This document shows positions 1 to 8,905 of a stretch of 64,000 nt of DNA, one piece after another. The stretch is from Micromonospora sp. NBC_01740 (GTDB lineage Bacteria > Actinomycetota > Actinomycetes > Mycobacteriales > Micromonosporaceae), in the NCBI RefSeq assembly GCF_035920365.1, contig NZ_CP109150.1, positions 1,612,001 through 1,676,000 on the forward strand, in the 5' to 3' direction. The position numbers were made by a program, and so were the translations under genes. Numbering within the stretch: position 1 is the stretch's first letter; every line of letters begins with the position of its first letter. The notes under the pieces were generated by a model that saw only the letters and a list, made by a program, of their open reading frames with translations, did no database searches and was not told where the DNA came from.

Positions 1-57
1 TACCACGGTCACTGCCGTTTTCCGCAGCCGTTCCACGGCGCTGCCGGCCGGAAACGG

Positions 58-89
58 CGGCGGGGCCACGGTCTCCCGTGGCCCCGCCG
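58..89 (-). terminator. Strong hairpin terminator
   Basis: A perfect 13-bp inverted repeat pairs 58-70 with 77-89 around a 6-base loop, about 13 bases after the stop codon of the minus-strand gene that ends at 103. There is no T-run, as is common in high-GC actinobacteria. No gene is visible in bases 1-57. Confidence 0.7.
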
Positions 90-102
90 TCGTCTTCGTC
101 TG

Positions 103-3000
103 CTACTGGCCCGCCGGCTTGAGGCAGAGCACGCGGTTCGTCCCGCCGCCCTTGAGCACCACGTGCGGCTGGGTCGGGTCGGCGCACTTGTCCTTCGCGT
201 CCACCTTGGAGACCACGGTGAAGGCGCCCGCCTCGCCGCACTCCGCCGCCGCCGCCGTCTCGCCCGACTTCTTCACGCAGCTGCCGACCGCCGGGTCGAA
301 CGCCGGGGCCGGGTCGTCGCCGCCGACCTTGCCGAGCAGCATGAGCAGCCCCAGCGGCACCGCCAGGATGAGCACCGCCGCGACGAGCACCGCGGCGAGC
401 ACCCGGCCGTTGCGGATCTTGGGCGTGGGGGCCGGCTCGGTCTTCGGCTCCGCGATCGGCTTGAACGAGTCGAAGCGGTTCTGCTCCTGCTCCGGGCCGC
501 CCTGGTCCCAGGGACCGGGCTGCTGCGGGGGTGGGGGGAACGCCGACGGGAACGCGCCGCCCGACGTGGGCGCGGCGGTCGGGGCGGGCCCGTAGCCGGG
601 TGCCGCGCCGCCGGCGTTCGGCGTACCGAAGGGGTCGGCGGGCCGGTCGGCGCTGTCGTGCGGCCGGACCCCGTTCACCGGCCGGTCGCTGGCCGGCGGG
701 TCGACGAAGGACGGTACGCCCGGCGGGAAGGCCGGGGGCGCGGCCGGGGAGGCGGGCGCCATCGGGGCGACCGCGCCGAAGACGGCGGTCCCGCTCGGTG
801 CCCGGTCCCGGTCGTCGAAGCGGCCCTCGTGGCCCTGGTCGAACCGGTTGTCCGGGCCCTGGTCGAACCGGCTCTCGGTGCCCTGGTCGAACCGGTTGTC
901 CTGACCCTGGTCGAAGCGCGGGTCCGGTCCTTGGCCGAAGCGCGGGTCCGGTCCCTGCTCGAAGCGCGGATCCGGTCCCTGGCCGAAGCGCGGGTCCGGC
1001 CCCTGGTCGAAGCTGGGCGCCGGCGCGTGGTCCGGCCGGTGTCCGCGCGGGTCCTCCTGCTCCGGCTCGTCCGCCGGCTCAGGGCGGGCCGGTCGGCCGT
1101 ACACCCGAGGCTGCGGCGCGGGCGCACCGCCCGGTCGCAGGGCCTGGTCGGTCGGCGGCAGCACCCGGCTGGCCAGCGGCACCGAGGCGCTCGCCGAGAC
1201 GCTGCCGGCGGCCGGTTCGGCACCCTCCGGCGACGGTACGGCCGCCCGCCCGCCCACCTCCGGCGAGGTGCGCGGCGCGGGGACCGCAGGACCGGCGGGT
1301 GACTGCGGCTCGTCGTGCCGGGAGCCGGCCTGGGCCCAACCCGGCTGCTCCTGCTCGTACGCCGGCAGGCCGCCGTCCCGGCCGGGCTGCTCGGGGGCGA
1401 ACTGGGCCGGCGGCGCGTAGTCGACGGGCGGGGCGGAGGCCAGGCTGGCGCCGGGCACCCGCTGCTCCTGCGGCGGCAGCGGCACGGCGTTGGCCGGCGA
1501 GATGCCGGGCCCCGGTGCGGGCTGGTAGATCGGGGGTTCCTCGGCCCGCTCCGGCTCCCAGCCGTTGCCGGCCCGGCCCGGGGCGGGCTCGCCCGCCTCC
1601 GCGCGGCCCCACACCTCGTCCGCCGACCACGGCTCGACGTCCGGTACGGCCGGGCGCTCGGCGGCGTTGCCGGCCCACTGCGGCGGGTTCTCCGCAGCGG
1701 GACCCCACGGCTTCGGACCGCCGTCGCCGGGTACCGGGACGGAGGCGCGGCCGGGCGGGGTGGAGGTGGGCTGCGGGGCACCCCAGCCGTTCGCGTCCCG
1801 GTCGTCGGACTGCGAGGGTACGGACGCGGCACCCCGTGGGGAGCGCTCGTCCCGGGCCGGCCACTCGCCGCCCTGGGGCTGGTCGTCCCGGGGCGCGTCG
1901 TCGCGGGAGGCGGCCCAGGTGCCACCCGGAGGCTGCTCCGCACCGGCGTCCCAGCCGGGCTGCTCGCCCTGCTGCTGCTCGGTGCCGGACCAGCCGCCGG
2001 AGCGGTTGGGGTCGTCCTGCTGCTGTCCGGGGTTCCAGCCGTTGGCGGGGTCCTGAGGGGACTCGGCGTTCCAGCCACCGGAGCGGGAGGGATCGTCCTG
2101 GGCGGGCCAGGGCTGGGGGGTGGGTGCGGGCGCGGGCTGCGGGACCCGGGCGGCGCCGCGGGCGGCGGGCTCGGGCTGCGCCCAGGCGGGGGACGCCTGC
2201 TCGCCGGATCCCCAGGCGGGCTGCTCGGCCTGCTGCTGGCCGCCGGCCCAGCCGCCGGAGCGGTTCGGGTCGTCCTGCTGCCAGCCGCCGGAGCGGTTCG
2301 GGTCGTCCTGCTGCCAGCCGCCGGAGCGGTTGGGATCGTCCTGCTGCTGGCCGTCGCCGGGGCGGTCGGCGTCGTTCTGCTGCGCGGCCCAGTCGCCCTG
2401 CGCGGGCCGGTCGTCCGGGGTGGCACCGCCGGCCCAGCCGCCGGGCCGGGGCTGCTCGTCCTGCTGCTGCTGGTCGCCGGCCCAGCCGCCGGAGCGGTTG
2501 GGGTCGTCCTGGGCGGGCCAGGGCTGGGGGGTGGGTGCGGGCGCGGGCTGCGGGACGCGGGCGGCGGGCTCGGGCTGCGCCCAGGCGGGGGACGCCTGCT
2601 CGCCGGATCCCCATGCGGGCTGCTCCGGGGCGGCGTGTGGCGGCTGCGGGGCGGCGGCAGCCCAGGCCGGGCCGGCCTGCTCCTGCGCGCCCGGCCATGG
2701 CGGCTGCGGCGGCTGCGGCGACGCGCCGGACGGTCCCCACTGGCCGGACTGGGCCGGGTCGGTCTGCTGCGGCGCCTGGGCGGCCCACGCGGGGGCCGGC
2801 GGCTGCTCACCCTGCGCGCCCCAGGCGGGCGGGTTCGGTCGCTCCGACGGGGGCGGGGGTGCCCAGCCCAGATCGGGGGCGCCGGCGCCGTAACTGTTGT
2901 CCTGCTGTGCCGGGCGGTCGCCGTACGGCGCCGGTCCGCCGGCGCCCGGCGACACCTCGTCCGGCTGCTGGCCGGGGTGGTGCGTGCCCTCGGACGTCAT
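103..3000 (-). CDS. Giant Pro/Gln/Gly-rich single-pass membrane protein, LppU/SCO3897-like C-terminus
   Basis: The product has 965 residues. About 860 N-terminal residues are low-complexity Pro/Gln/Gly/Trp-rich sequence with tandem repeats: 11-residue units DDPNRSGGWQQ and 8-residue units RFDQGPDN. One transmembrane segment follows near residues 866-889 (VLAAVLVAAVLILAVPLGLL). The last ~75 residues form a small, probably extracytoplasmic domain with four Cys (SCV, ECG, KCA, LCL), which resembles LppU/SCO3897-type domains. I chose the ATG at 3000 because GGAGGAGG lies just upstream; the frame stays open to 3147 without a good ribosome site. The disordered N-terminus should face the cytoplasm. 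The function is unknown. Confidence 0.85.
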   Translation of the reverse strand: MTSEGTHHPGQQPDEVSPGAGGPAPYGDRPAQQDNSYGAGAPDLGWAPPPPSERPNPPAWGAQGEQPPAPAWAAQAPQQTDPAQSGQWGPSGASPQPPQPPWPGAQEQAGPAWAAAAPQPPHAAPEQPAWGSGEQASPAWAQPEPAARVPQPAPAPTPQPWPAQDDPNRSGGWAGDQQQQDEQPRPGGWAGGATPDDRPAQGDWAAQQNDADRPGDGQQQDDPNRSGGWQQDDPNRSGGWQQDDPNRSGGWAGGQQQAEQPAWGSGEQASPAWAQPEPAARGAARVPQPAPAPTPQPWPAQDDPSRSGGWNAESPQDPANGWNPGQQQDDPNRSGGWSGTEQQQGEQPGWDAGAEQPPGGTWAASRDDAPRDDQPQGGEWPARDERSPRGAASVPSQSDDRDANGWGAPQPTSTPPGRASVPVPGDGGPKPWGPAAENPPQWAGNAAERPAVPDVEPWSADEVWGRAEAGEPAPGRAGNGWEPERAEEPPIYQPAPGPGISPANAVPLPPQEQRVPGASLASAPPVDYAPPAQFAPEQPGRDGGLPAYEQEQPGWAQAGSRHDEPQSPAGPAVPAPRTSPEVGGRAAVPSPEGAEPAAGSVSASASVPLASRVLPPTDQALRPGGAPAPQPRVYGRPARPEPADEPEQEDPRGHRPDHAPAPSFDQGPDPRFGQGPDPRFEQGPDPRFGQGPDPRFDQGQDNRFDQGTESRFDQGPDNRFDQGHEGRFDDRDRAPSGTAVFGAVAPMAPASPAAPPAFPPGVPSFVDPPASDRPVNGVRPHDSADRPADPFGTPNAGGAAPGYGPAPTAAPTSGGAFPSAFPPPPQQPGPWDQGGPEQEQNRFDSFKPIAEPKTEPAPTPKIRNGRVLAAVLVAAVLILAVPLGLLMLLGKVGGDDPAPAFDPAVGSCVKKSGETAAAAECGEAGAFTVVSKVDAKDKCADPTQPHVVLKGGGTNRVLCLKPAGQ
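809..1012 (-). repeat. 24-bp coding minisatellite
   Basis: Eight or nine imperfect 24-bp units built on CCCTGGTCGAA (plus strand) encode the octapeptide repeat RFDQGPDN and its variants inside the gene at 103-3000. The boundaries are approximate. Confidence 0.8.
2093..2625 (-). repeat. Intragenic duplication plus a 33-bp triple repeat
   Basis: Segments 2093-2226 and 2504-2625 are near-identical apart from a 12-bp insertion in the first copy. They encode the same Trp/Pro-rich block twice. Between them, 2248-2346 holds three 33-bp tandem units (2248-2280, 2281-2313, 2314-2346) encoding QQDDPNRSGGW. Such arrays are prone to copy-number change and assembly error. Confidence 0.85.
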
Positions 3001-3277
3001 GCGTGCGCCTCCTCCATCACCTGTCGGCCGCCACTGCCGATCGGTCTTCTCGGCAGGGTGGCCGGCGTCGCCGGTGTACCGGCCGTGCCGGCTCCCCGCA
3101 CCGTATCCGGTGACCGCCCGAGGGCGACCGGGGAGCACGATCGTCACTCCCCGTGGCCGGATGGTGTCGAGCGGCTTCTATCGACTCGACTGCTCCGGGT
3201 CGGCGGGCGACGACCGAAGCCCACCGTACCGGGCGCTGAGGCGAGGTGGAATCCCGGTGTCAGCCGCTGCGAAACGC
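3001..3277. other. Intergenic leader/promoter region
   Basis: This gap lies upstream of the minus-strand gene starting at 3000 and should hold its promoter. No convincing -35/-10 pair, extra gene or RNA was recognised. Confidence 0.4.
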
Positions 3278-3312
3278 CGATGACCCGCCCGGGCGGACCG
3301 GGCGGGTCATCG
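3278..3312 (-). terminator. Hairpin terminator of the small gene
   Basis: A 15-bp perfect stem pairs 3278-3292 with 3298-3312 around the 5-base loop GCGGA. It lies 30 bases downstream of the stop codon of the minus-strand small gene at 3343-3480. Confidence 0.75.
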
Positions 3313-3342
3313 ATCTGGAGGAGGTGAGAAAGGTTCCGGGCG

Positions 3343-3480
3343 TCAGCTCATGTGACGCTGGGCGATGGCGAGGATCTCTTCGCGGACCGCGGGCGAGTTG
3401 GCGGAGCGCAGCGCGTGCTCGATGGCACGGGCGCGGCGGTTGGCGTCGCGGCGGTTGCGGATTCGCTCGATCATGCTCAT
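3343..3480 (-). CDS. Small basic protein, 45 residues
   Basis: A short minus-strand reading frame starts at ATG 3480, preceded by the ribosome site AGGAGGAGAG, and ends in TGA at 3343. The 45-residue product begins MSMIERIRNRRDANRRARAI and is Arg- and Ala-rich with a helical, amphipathic look. It has its own strong terminator (3278-3312) and sits alone between two minus-strand transcription units. The combination of an excellent Shine-Dalgarno, a clean stop and a terminator makes it a real gene in my reading. I do not recognise a function; a small nucleic-acid- or protein-binding factor is only a guess. Confidence 0.75.
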   Translation of the reverse strand: MSMIERIRNRRDANRRARAIEHALRSANSPAVREEILAIAQRHMS

Positions 3481-3556
3481 GGGTCTCTCCTCCTGGCTAT
3501 TCGGTTGTCAGCCCCTTGATGTCTTCCATTGAACCCCAAGACGGGCGCAAATTCCA

Positions 3557-3596
3557 TCGATTGTTAGGTGAGCTGGGACACGGGCCGAACAATCGA
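3557..3596. promoter_or_regulatory. Inverted repeat upstream of the small gene
   Basis: TCGATTGTT (3557-3565) and AACAATCGA (3588-3596) form perfect 9-bp arms 22 bases apart, in locally AT-rich sequence about 80 bases upstream of the small gene start at 3480. It could be an operator or part of a promoter. No regulator is identified. Confidence 0.35.
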
Positions 3597-3677
3597 AGGT
3601 GAGGGGGGCCTGTGACCCACGCAATCCTCTGTCTCTAGAGGCGGCCGGTGCCGGACGTGCGCGCGCCACAAAAGGAC

Positions 3678-3719
3678 ACGGCCGGTGTGCCGGGCGTCAA
3701 CCCGTCGCACACCGGCCGT
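3678..3719 (-). terminator. Terminator of the bkd operon
   Basis: A perfect 12-bp stem pairs 3678-3689 with 3708-3719 around an 18-base loop, 19 bases past the stop codon of the E2 gene. Confidence 0.7.
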
Positions 3720-3738
3720 TCGGCTGGCGTCAGGACCG

Positions 3739-5223
3739 TCAGGTCCAGGCGAGCAGCGCCGCCTCCGGGTCGGCCAGGAACTCCCCGATGTCGCGCAGGA
3801 ACTTCGAGCCCAGCTCACCGTCGATGATCCGGTGGTCGAAGGAGAGGCCCAGCGTGGTGACCTGACGCGGCCGGACCTTGCCCTTGTGGACCCAGGGCAT
3901 CTCGCGGACCGCGCCGAAGGCCAGGATCGCCGACTCGCCCGGGGGCAGGATCGGCGTACCGGTGTCCACCCCGAACACGCCGACGTTGGTGATCGTCAGC
4001 GTGCCGCCGGACATGTCGGCCGGCGAGGTCTTCCCGGCCTTGGCCGTCTGCACCAGGCCGGTCATTGCGTCCGCCAGCTCGCGCAGCGAGAGCCGGCCGG
4101 CGTCCTTGATGTTCGGCACGATCAGCCCGCGCTCGGTGGCCGCCGCGATGCCCAGGTTGACGTAGTCCTTGACGACGATCTCGTCGCCGGCCCAGGTCGA
4201 GTTGACCATCGGGTGGCGCTTGACGGCCAGCAGCACCGCCTTGGCCACCAGCAGCAGCGGCGAGACCCGCACGTCGCGCCACTCCCGCCGGTTGCGGAGC
4301 CGGTCCAGGGCCTTCATCGCCCGGGTCACGTCGACGGTGAGGAACTCCGTGACGTGCGGAGCGGTGAACGCCGAGCGGGACATGTTCTCGGCGGTGAGCT
4401 TGCGTACCCCCTTGACGGGGATGCGCTGCTCGCGGTCCGCGCCGAAGCTCGCGGCCGCCGTGGCCGGGGCCGACACCGCGAGCGGCTCGGCCGCCGCCGT
4501 GGCCCCGCTCGCCGCCCGCTGTACGTCCTCCCGGGTGATCGAGCCCAGCGGCCCCGACCCGGTCAGCGCGGACAGGTCGACGCCGAGATCCTTGGCGAGC
4601 TTGCGTACCGGCGGCTTGGCCAGCACCGGCCCGCCGGCCGGGCCGTGACCGTTCGACGGCGCGGTCGCCACCGGGGCGGGCGGCGCCGGCGGGGCCGGAA
4701 CGACCGGGGCAGCCGGCGCGACGGGTGCGGCCGGTGCGGCCGCCTGGGCCGGCAGCGGGGTGCCACCCTTGCGCGGGCGGCGCTTGGCCGCCGTGGTGCG
4801 CGGGCCGTAGCCGACCAGCACGGCGGTACGGCCGCCCGGGGCGGGACCGCCGATCAGGCCCGGCTCGACCGCGCCCTCTGCCGGCGCCACCTGGACCGCG
4901 GCCAGCGACGCCGCCGACGGGGTGGGCAGGGCCGCGTCCGGGGCGCCGGTCGTCGACGCCTCGATCGGTCCGGCGCCCGGGTCGGTGTCGATCGCGATGA
5001 TCGGCGTGCCGACCTCGACCGTGCTCCCCTCCGGGTGGAAGATCGCCTGCACCTGGCCGGCCCACTTCGCCGGGATCTCGACGGCCGCCTTGGCCGTCTC
5101 CACCTCGACGATCGGCTGGTTCAGCTCGATGACGTCGCCGACCTTGACGAGCCACGCGAGGATCTCGCCCTCGGTCAGTCCCTCGCCCAGGTCGGGAAGG
5201 TTGAACTCCTTGATCCGTGACAT
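3739..5223 (-). CDS. bkdC: Branched-chain 2-oxoacid dehydrogenase E2 (dihydrolipoamide acyltransferase)
   Basis: The 494-residue product is the core acyltransferase of a 2-oxoacid dehydrogenase complex and passes acyl groups from lipoyl-lysine to CoA. An N-terminal lipoyl domain (about 1-80) carries the lipoylation motif ETAKA with Lys45. An Ala/Pro linker follows, then an E3-binding domain near 205-245 (VRKLAKDLGVDLSALTGSG), then the catalytic domain from about 265 to the end with the active-site motif DHRIIDG. The start MSRIKEFNLPDLGEG fits E2 proteins; the frame is open further upstream but that part overlaps E1beta. It lies 5 bases after the E1beta stop. No E3 gene is nearby, so a shared lipoamide dehydrogenase is presumably used. 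Pyruvate specificity cannot be excluded. Confidence 0.93.
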   Translation of the reverse strand: MSRIKEFNLPDLGEGLTEGEILAWLVKVGDVIELNQPIVEVETAKAAVEIPAKWAGQVQAIFHPEGSTVEVGTPIIAIDTDPGAGPIEASTTGAPDAALPTPSAASLAAVQVAPAEGAVEPGLIGGPAPGGRTAVLVGYGPRTTAAKRRPRKGGTPLPAQAAAPAAPVAPAAPVVPAPPAPPAPVATAPSNGHGPAGGPVLAKPPVRKLAKDLGVDLSALTGSGPLGSITREDVQRAASGATAAAEPLAVSAPATAAASFGADREQRIPVKGVRKLTAENMSRSAFTAPHVTEFLTVDVTRAMKALDRLRNRREWRDVRVSPLLLVAKAVLLAVKRHPMVNSTWAGDEIVVKDYVNLGIAAATERGLIVPNIKDAGRLSLRELADAMTGLVQTAKAGKTSPADMSGGTLTITNVGVFGVDTGTPILPPGESAILAFGAVREMPWVHKGKVRPRQVTTLGLSFDHRIIDGELGSKFLRDIGEFLADPEAALLAWT

Positions 5224-5228
5224 GCCGC

Positions 5229-6218
5229 TCACCAGCCGAAGGTGCGGTCGACGGCGTCGAGCACCCGGTCGAGGTCGGGCAGGTACTCCTCCTCCACCCG
5301 GGAGGCCGGGTAGGGGGTGTCGAAGCCGGTCACCCGCAGCACCGGGGACTCCAGGGAGTAGAAGCACTCCTCGGTGATCCGGGCCGCGATCTCCGAGCCC
5401 AGGCCCAGGTTGCCCGGGGCCTCGTGCACGACCACGCAGCGGCCGGTGCGCTTCACCGACTCGTACGCGGCGGTCAGGTCCAGCGGGGAGAGCGAGCGCA
5501 GGTCGATGACCTCCAGCTCCCGGCCGTCCTCGGCGGCGGCGGTCGCCGCGTCCAGGCAGGTCCGCACCATCGGCCCGTACGCCAGCACCGTGGCGTCCGT
5601 GCCGGGCCGGACGACCCGGGACGAGTGCAGCGGGTACGCACCGGACAGCGGGCCGTCCAGCTCGACGGGGTCCTTCTCCCAGTAGCGCCGCTTCGGCTCC
5701 AGGAAGACGATCGGGTCGTCCGAGGCGACGGCCTGCTGGATCATCGTGTACGCGTCCTGCGGGTTGGCGCAGGACACCACCTTCAGGCCGGCGGTGTGGG
5801 CGAAGTACGCCTCCGGCGACTCCGAGTGGTGCTCGACCGCGCCGATGCCGCCGCCGAACGGGATCCGGATGACCATCGGGATCCGCACCTTGCCCTGCGA
5901 GCGGTAGTGCATCTTCGCCACCTGCGACACGATCTGGTCGTACGCGGGGTAGACGAAGCCGTCGAACTGGATCTCGCAGACCGGCCGGAAGCCCCGGATG
6001 GCCAGGCCCACCGCGGTGCCGATGATGCCGGACTCGGCGAGCGGGGTGTCGATCACCCGCTGGTCGCCGAAGTCCTTCTGGAGGCCGTCGGTGATCCGGA
6101 AGACGCCGCCGAGCTTGCCGACGTCCTCGCCCATGATGACGACCTTCGGGTCGTTCTCCAGGGCCCTGCGCAGGCCCGTGTTGAGTGCCTTGCCGAGGGT
6201 GAGCGTCTCCGTGGCCAT
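5229..6218 (-). CDS. bkdB: 2-oxoacid dehydrogenase E1 beta subunit
   Basis: The 329-residue product is the beta chain of the thiamine-diphosphate-dependent E1 heterotetramer. It begins MATETLTLGKALNTGLRRAL and contains the family blocks VIMGEDVG, DTPLAESGIIGTAVGLA and the C-terminal transketolase-type region VVVHEA. Its length matches the family. The ATG overlaps the E1alpha stop by one base (TGATG), indicating translational coupling for 1:1 subunits. The order alpha-beta-E2 is that of the mycobacterial BkdABC locus, which supports a role in Val/Leu/Ile catabolism and branched acyl-CoA primer supply. Confidence 0.93.
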   Translation of the reverse strand: MATETLTLGKALNTGLRRALENDPKVVIMGEDVGKLGGVFRITDGLQKDFGDQRVIDTPLAESGIIGTAVGLAIRGFRPVCEIQFDGFVYPAYDQIVSQVAKMHYRSQGKVRIPMVIRIPFGGGIGAVEHHSESPEAYFAHTAGLKVVSCANPQDAYTMIQQAVASDDPIVFLEPKRRYWEKDPVELDGPLSGAYPLHSSRVVRPGTDATVLAYGPMVRTCLDAATAAAEDGRELEVIDLRSLSPLDLTAAYESVKRTGRCVVVHEAPGNLGLGSEIAARITEECFYSLESPVLRVTGFDTPYPASRVEEEYLPDLDRVLDAVDRTFGW

Positions 6219-7393
6219 CAGTGGGCGCTCCCCTCGAACGACTCCATGTACTTCGTGAACTGCGCCCGCTGCTCGTCGAGCTCGGGGGACCCGTTGGGGT
6301 AGACGTGGTCGAACATCGTCACCGGCTCGGGGTTGGGCATGGCGAGCACCCGCTCGCGCAGGTGCACCGACTCGGTGCGGGCCTGCTCGTCGACGGCCGC
6401 GAAGAAGTCCGCGTCGGCGATCTGCTGCTTCTCCAGGAACGCCTTCATCCGGGCGATCGGGTCCTTCGCCTGCCAGGCCTCGACCTCGCTGGCGATCCGG
6501 TAACGGGTCGGGTCGTCGGAGGTGGTGTGCGCGCCCATCCGGTAGGTGTAGGCCTCGATCAGGCTGGGGCCCTGGCCGAGCCGGGCGTTGTCCAGCGCGT
6601 GCCGGGTCACCGCGTACGACGCGAGCACGTCGTTGCCGTCGACCCGGACGCCGGGGAAGCCGAAGCCGCCGGCCCGCTGGTAGAGCGGCACGCGGGTCTG
6701 GCGCTCCAGCGGCTCGGAGATGGCGTACTGGTTGTTCTGGCAGAAGAACACCAGCGGGGCGTTGAAGACGCTGGCCCAGACGAACGCCTCGTTGACGTCG
6801 CCCTGGCTGGTGGCGCCGTCGCCGAAGTAGGCGATCACCGCCTCGCCGTCCTCGGTGCCGGTCTTGCCGTCCATGTGGACGCCCATGGCGTAGCCGGTCG
6901 CGTGCAGGGTCTGCGCCCCGATCACGATCGTGTACATGTTGAACTTGAACTCGTTCGGGTCCCAGCCGCCCTGGTCGACGCCCCGGAACAGGCCGAGCGG
7001 CATGATCGGGTCGATGCCCCGGCAGTAGAGGACGCCGTGCTCCCGGTAGGTCGGGAAGGCCATGTCCTGCGTACGCAGCGCGCGTCCCGAGCCCACCTGC
7101 GCGGCCTCCTGGCCCAGCAGGCTGGCCCACAGGCCCAGCTCGCCCTGGCGCTGCAACGCGGTGGCCTCGGCGTCGAGCTTGCGGACCAGCACGAGGTCGC
7201 GGTAGAGCCCGCGGTACTCCTCGTCGGTGAAGTCGACGCGGTACTCGGTCCCGTCCGGGCCGGTCGCGCTCTCGATCCGCTCACCCTCCGGGGTGAGCAG
7301 CTGCACCAGCTGCGGGTCGCCGGTCGCACCCTTCTTGGACCGGGGTGCGGCCCGTCGGCCGCGACTGGAGACCCCGGGGTCGCCCTTTGCCAT
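6218..7393 (-). CDS. bkdA: 2-oxoacid dehydrogenase E1 alpha subunit
   Basis: The 391-residue product is the decarboxylating alpha chain. The thiamine-diphosphate motif is clear: GDGATSQGDVNEAF followed about 20 residues later by NNQYAI. The N-terminal ~35 residues are a basic extension (SRGRRAAPRSKKG). The start is ATG 7393 with the ribosome site GGGAGAG 4 bases upstream; the frame runs on upstream without a ribosome site, so a longer protein is unlikely. It is the first gene of a three-gene operon with E1beta and E2, and the promoter must lie in the 7394-7945 gap. Confidence 0.92.
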   Translation of the reverse strand: MAKGDPGVSSRGRRAAPRSKKGATGDPQLVQLLTPEGERIESATGPDGTEYRVDFTDEEYRGLYRDLVLVRKLDAEATALQRQGELGLWASLLGQEAAQVGSGRALRTQDMAFPTYREHGVLYCRGIDPIMPLGLFRGVDQGGWDPNEFKFNMYTIVIGAQTLHATGYAMGVHMDGKTGTEDGEAVIAYFGDGATSQGDVNEAFVWASVFNAPLVFFCQNNQYAISEPLERQTRVPLYQRAGGFGFPGVRVDGNDVLASYAVTRHALDNARLGQGPSLIEAYTYRMGAHTTSDDPTRYRIASEVEAWQAKDPIARMKAFLEKQQIADADFFAAVDEQARTESVHLRERVLAMPNPEPVTMFDHVYPNGSPELDEQRAQFTKYMESFEGSAH

Positions 7394-7945
7394 CCGTCTC
7401 TCCCTGTCTGTCTGCGTCGGCACCGGGGGGTCACCCGGCCGCGCAACTCGTGCGCCTGCCCGGCTGGTGCCGGACGGGTTCCTGGCGGCCGCGCCTAGCC
7501 CCGGTGGGGGTTGCCGCGCGGCGTGAGCCGGATTCTGGCCGAACCCGGATCGGGAGCGCCGGCGCCCAGCCGCGCCTGCCGCGAGGGTGCGCGGAGGTCG
7601 TGGCTGCGTTGCCGTCGTGGTCCATATTCGCATCACACGTGAGCGCGCCCACAGTGCGCCCGTCCCGGCCGATCGCGGTGGCCCGCTTCGTCGCACGGCG
7701 CGCCCGGTGTCCGTTGCATCGACGCGCGGCCGATCCGGCGATGGTTCGTCACCGTTCGGCCAGATACGCGTGTCGACACGCTGTGCAGGGTTGGCCGACC
7801 GACCGTCACTGGTCCAGGCTGATTGGCGCGGGATCGTCCGCGTCGGGGCGGTTTGCCGCTTCCTCGTGTCCGGGCGTGCCCCGGGCGCTCGGGCCGGTCG
7901 CCGTACCGGCCCGTCCACCGTCGGAGTCGACGAAAGGGGTGTGTG
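7394..7945. other. Divergent promoter region with a 14-bp palindrome
   Basis: This 552-base gap separates bkdA (minus) from the plus-strand gene at 7946. It holds no convincing gene. A perfect palindrome GCGTGTCGACACGC lies at 7768-7781 and could be a regulator site for either side. No reliable -35/-10 pair was identified. Confidence 0.45.
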
Positions 7946-8707
7946 GTGTCCGAGCCAGGCCCAGATCCCACCGTTCCCCTCCTCGGCCGGCACCGGGCCG
8001 GCGGCTACCGCCGGCTGGTCGGGGCGCACCGGGCCCCCGGCTCGGGCGGGCCGTCCCGGGGCTACCTGTTCACGGTGGCACTGCTCGCCGGCACCGCGTC
8101 GATGCCCATCCTCGCCGCGATCAGCACCGGCTCCGCCACCGTCGGCAGCACGGCCCTGCCGGACGGCAGCACCCCGTTCCTCCCGACGCCCTCGGTCGGC
8201 CCCGTGGTGATCCCGGTGCCGGCGACGGGCCGCCCCCCGGTAGCCCCGTCGACCCCGTCCCCCGCCGTGGCCGACCCGGGCGACTGGCGGACCGTCGTGC
8301 CCTTCCCGCGTACGCCGATCGTCGCGGCGCCCGCCCCGCCGCCGCCGCTCGGCCCGGCGGCGCGTCCGAAGCCCCCGTCCCGGCCCGGCGGCCGACCGGT
8401 ACCGCCGCCCTCGTCCCCGAGGCCTTCGGCGCCCTCGTCCCCGAGGCCTCCGGCGTTCCCGAGCCCGTCGCCGAAGCCCTCGCCGAGCCCCAGCGCGAGC
8501 CCGGCACCCACGCCGACCGGCGAGCCGACGTCGGTGGAGCCGACGAGCACCCTCTCGCTACCGCCGCCCGAGCCCACGGCGTCCCCGGCGCCCAGCGCGT
8601 CTCCGGCACCCGACGGCCCGACCGCCAGCGCGACCGTCGACCCCGACCCGACCACCGGCGATCCCGGCGGGACCGGGCACCGGGACGGCCGGCCGCGGGT
8701 ACGGTGA
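7946..8707 (+). CDS. Secreted or membrane-anchored Pro/Ser-rich protein
   Basis: The product has about 253 residues. After a basic N-terminus there is one hydrophobic segment (YLFTVALLAGTASMPILAAI, about residues 36-57), and the rest is Pro/Ser/Thr/Ala-rich without a recognisable domain, like a cell-wall-spanning stalk. I chose GTG 7946 because AAAGGGG precedes it by a few bases; GTG 7943 is equally possible. Its stop is in the same frame as the next gene. Nothing identifies a function. Confidence 0.6.
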   Translation: MSEPGPDPTVPLLGRHRAGGYRRLVGAHRAPGSGGPSRGYLFTVALLAGTASMPILAAISTGSATVGSTALPDGSTPFLPTPSVGPVVIPVPATGRPPVAPSTPSPAVADPGDWRTVVPFPRTPIVAAPAPPPPLGPAARPKPPSRPGGRPVPPPSSPRPSAPSSPRPPAFPSPSPKPSPSPSASPAPTPTGEPTSVEPTSTLSLPPPEPTASPAPSASPAPDGPTASATVDPDPTTGDPGGTGHRDGRPRVR

Positions 8708-8905
8708 CGGTCGACGGCAGGTGATCCACGGCAGGGCCCCGGCCCGGTCGGAGCGCCGGGGTACGGACGGGAACGGTTCCGGGCGACGGCCCGGGGTGGA
8801 CGCAGAGGCGGGGCGCTGAGCGGGACGGGTGGTTCGGACGCGGAGCCCCACAGCCGTCCGGCCGCCCCGCCACCACCCGGCCGGACCCTCCGGCTCGCTC
8901 GGTTC

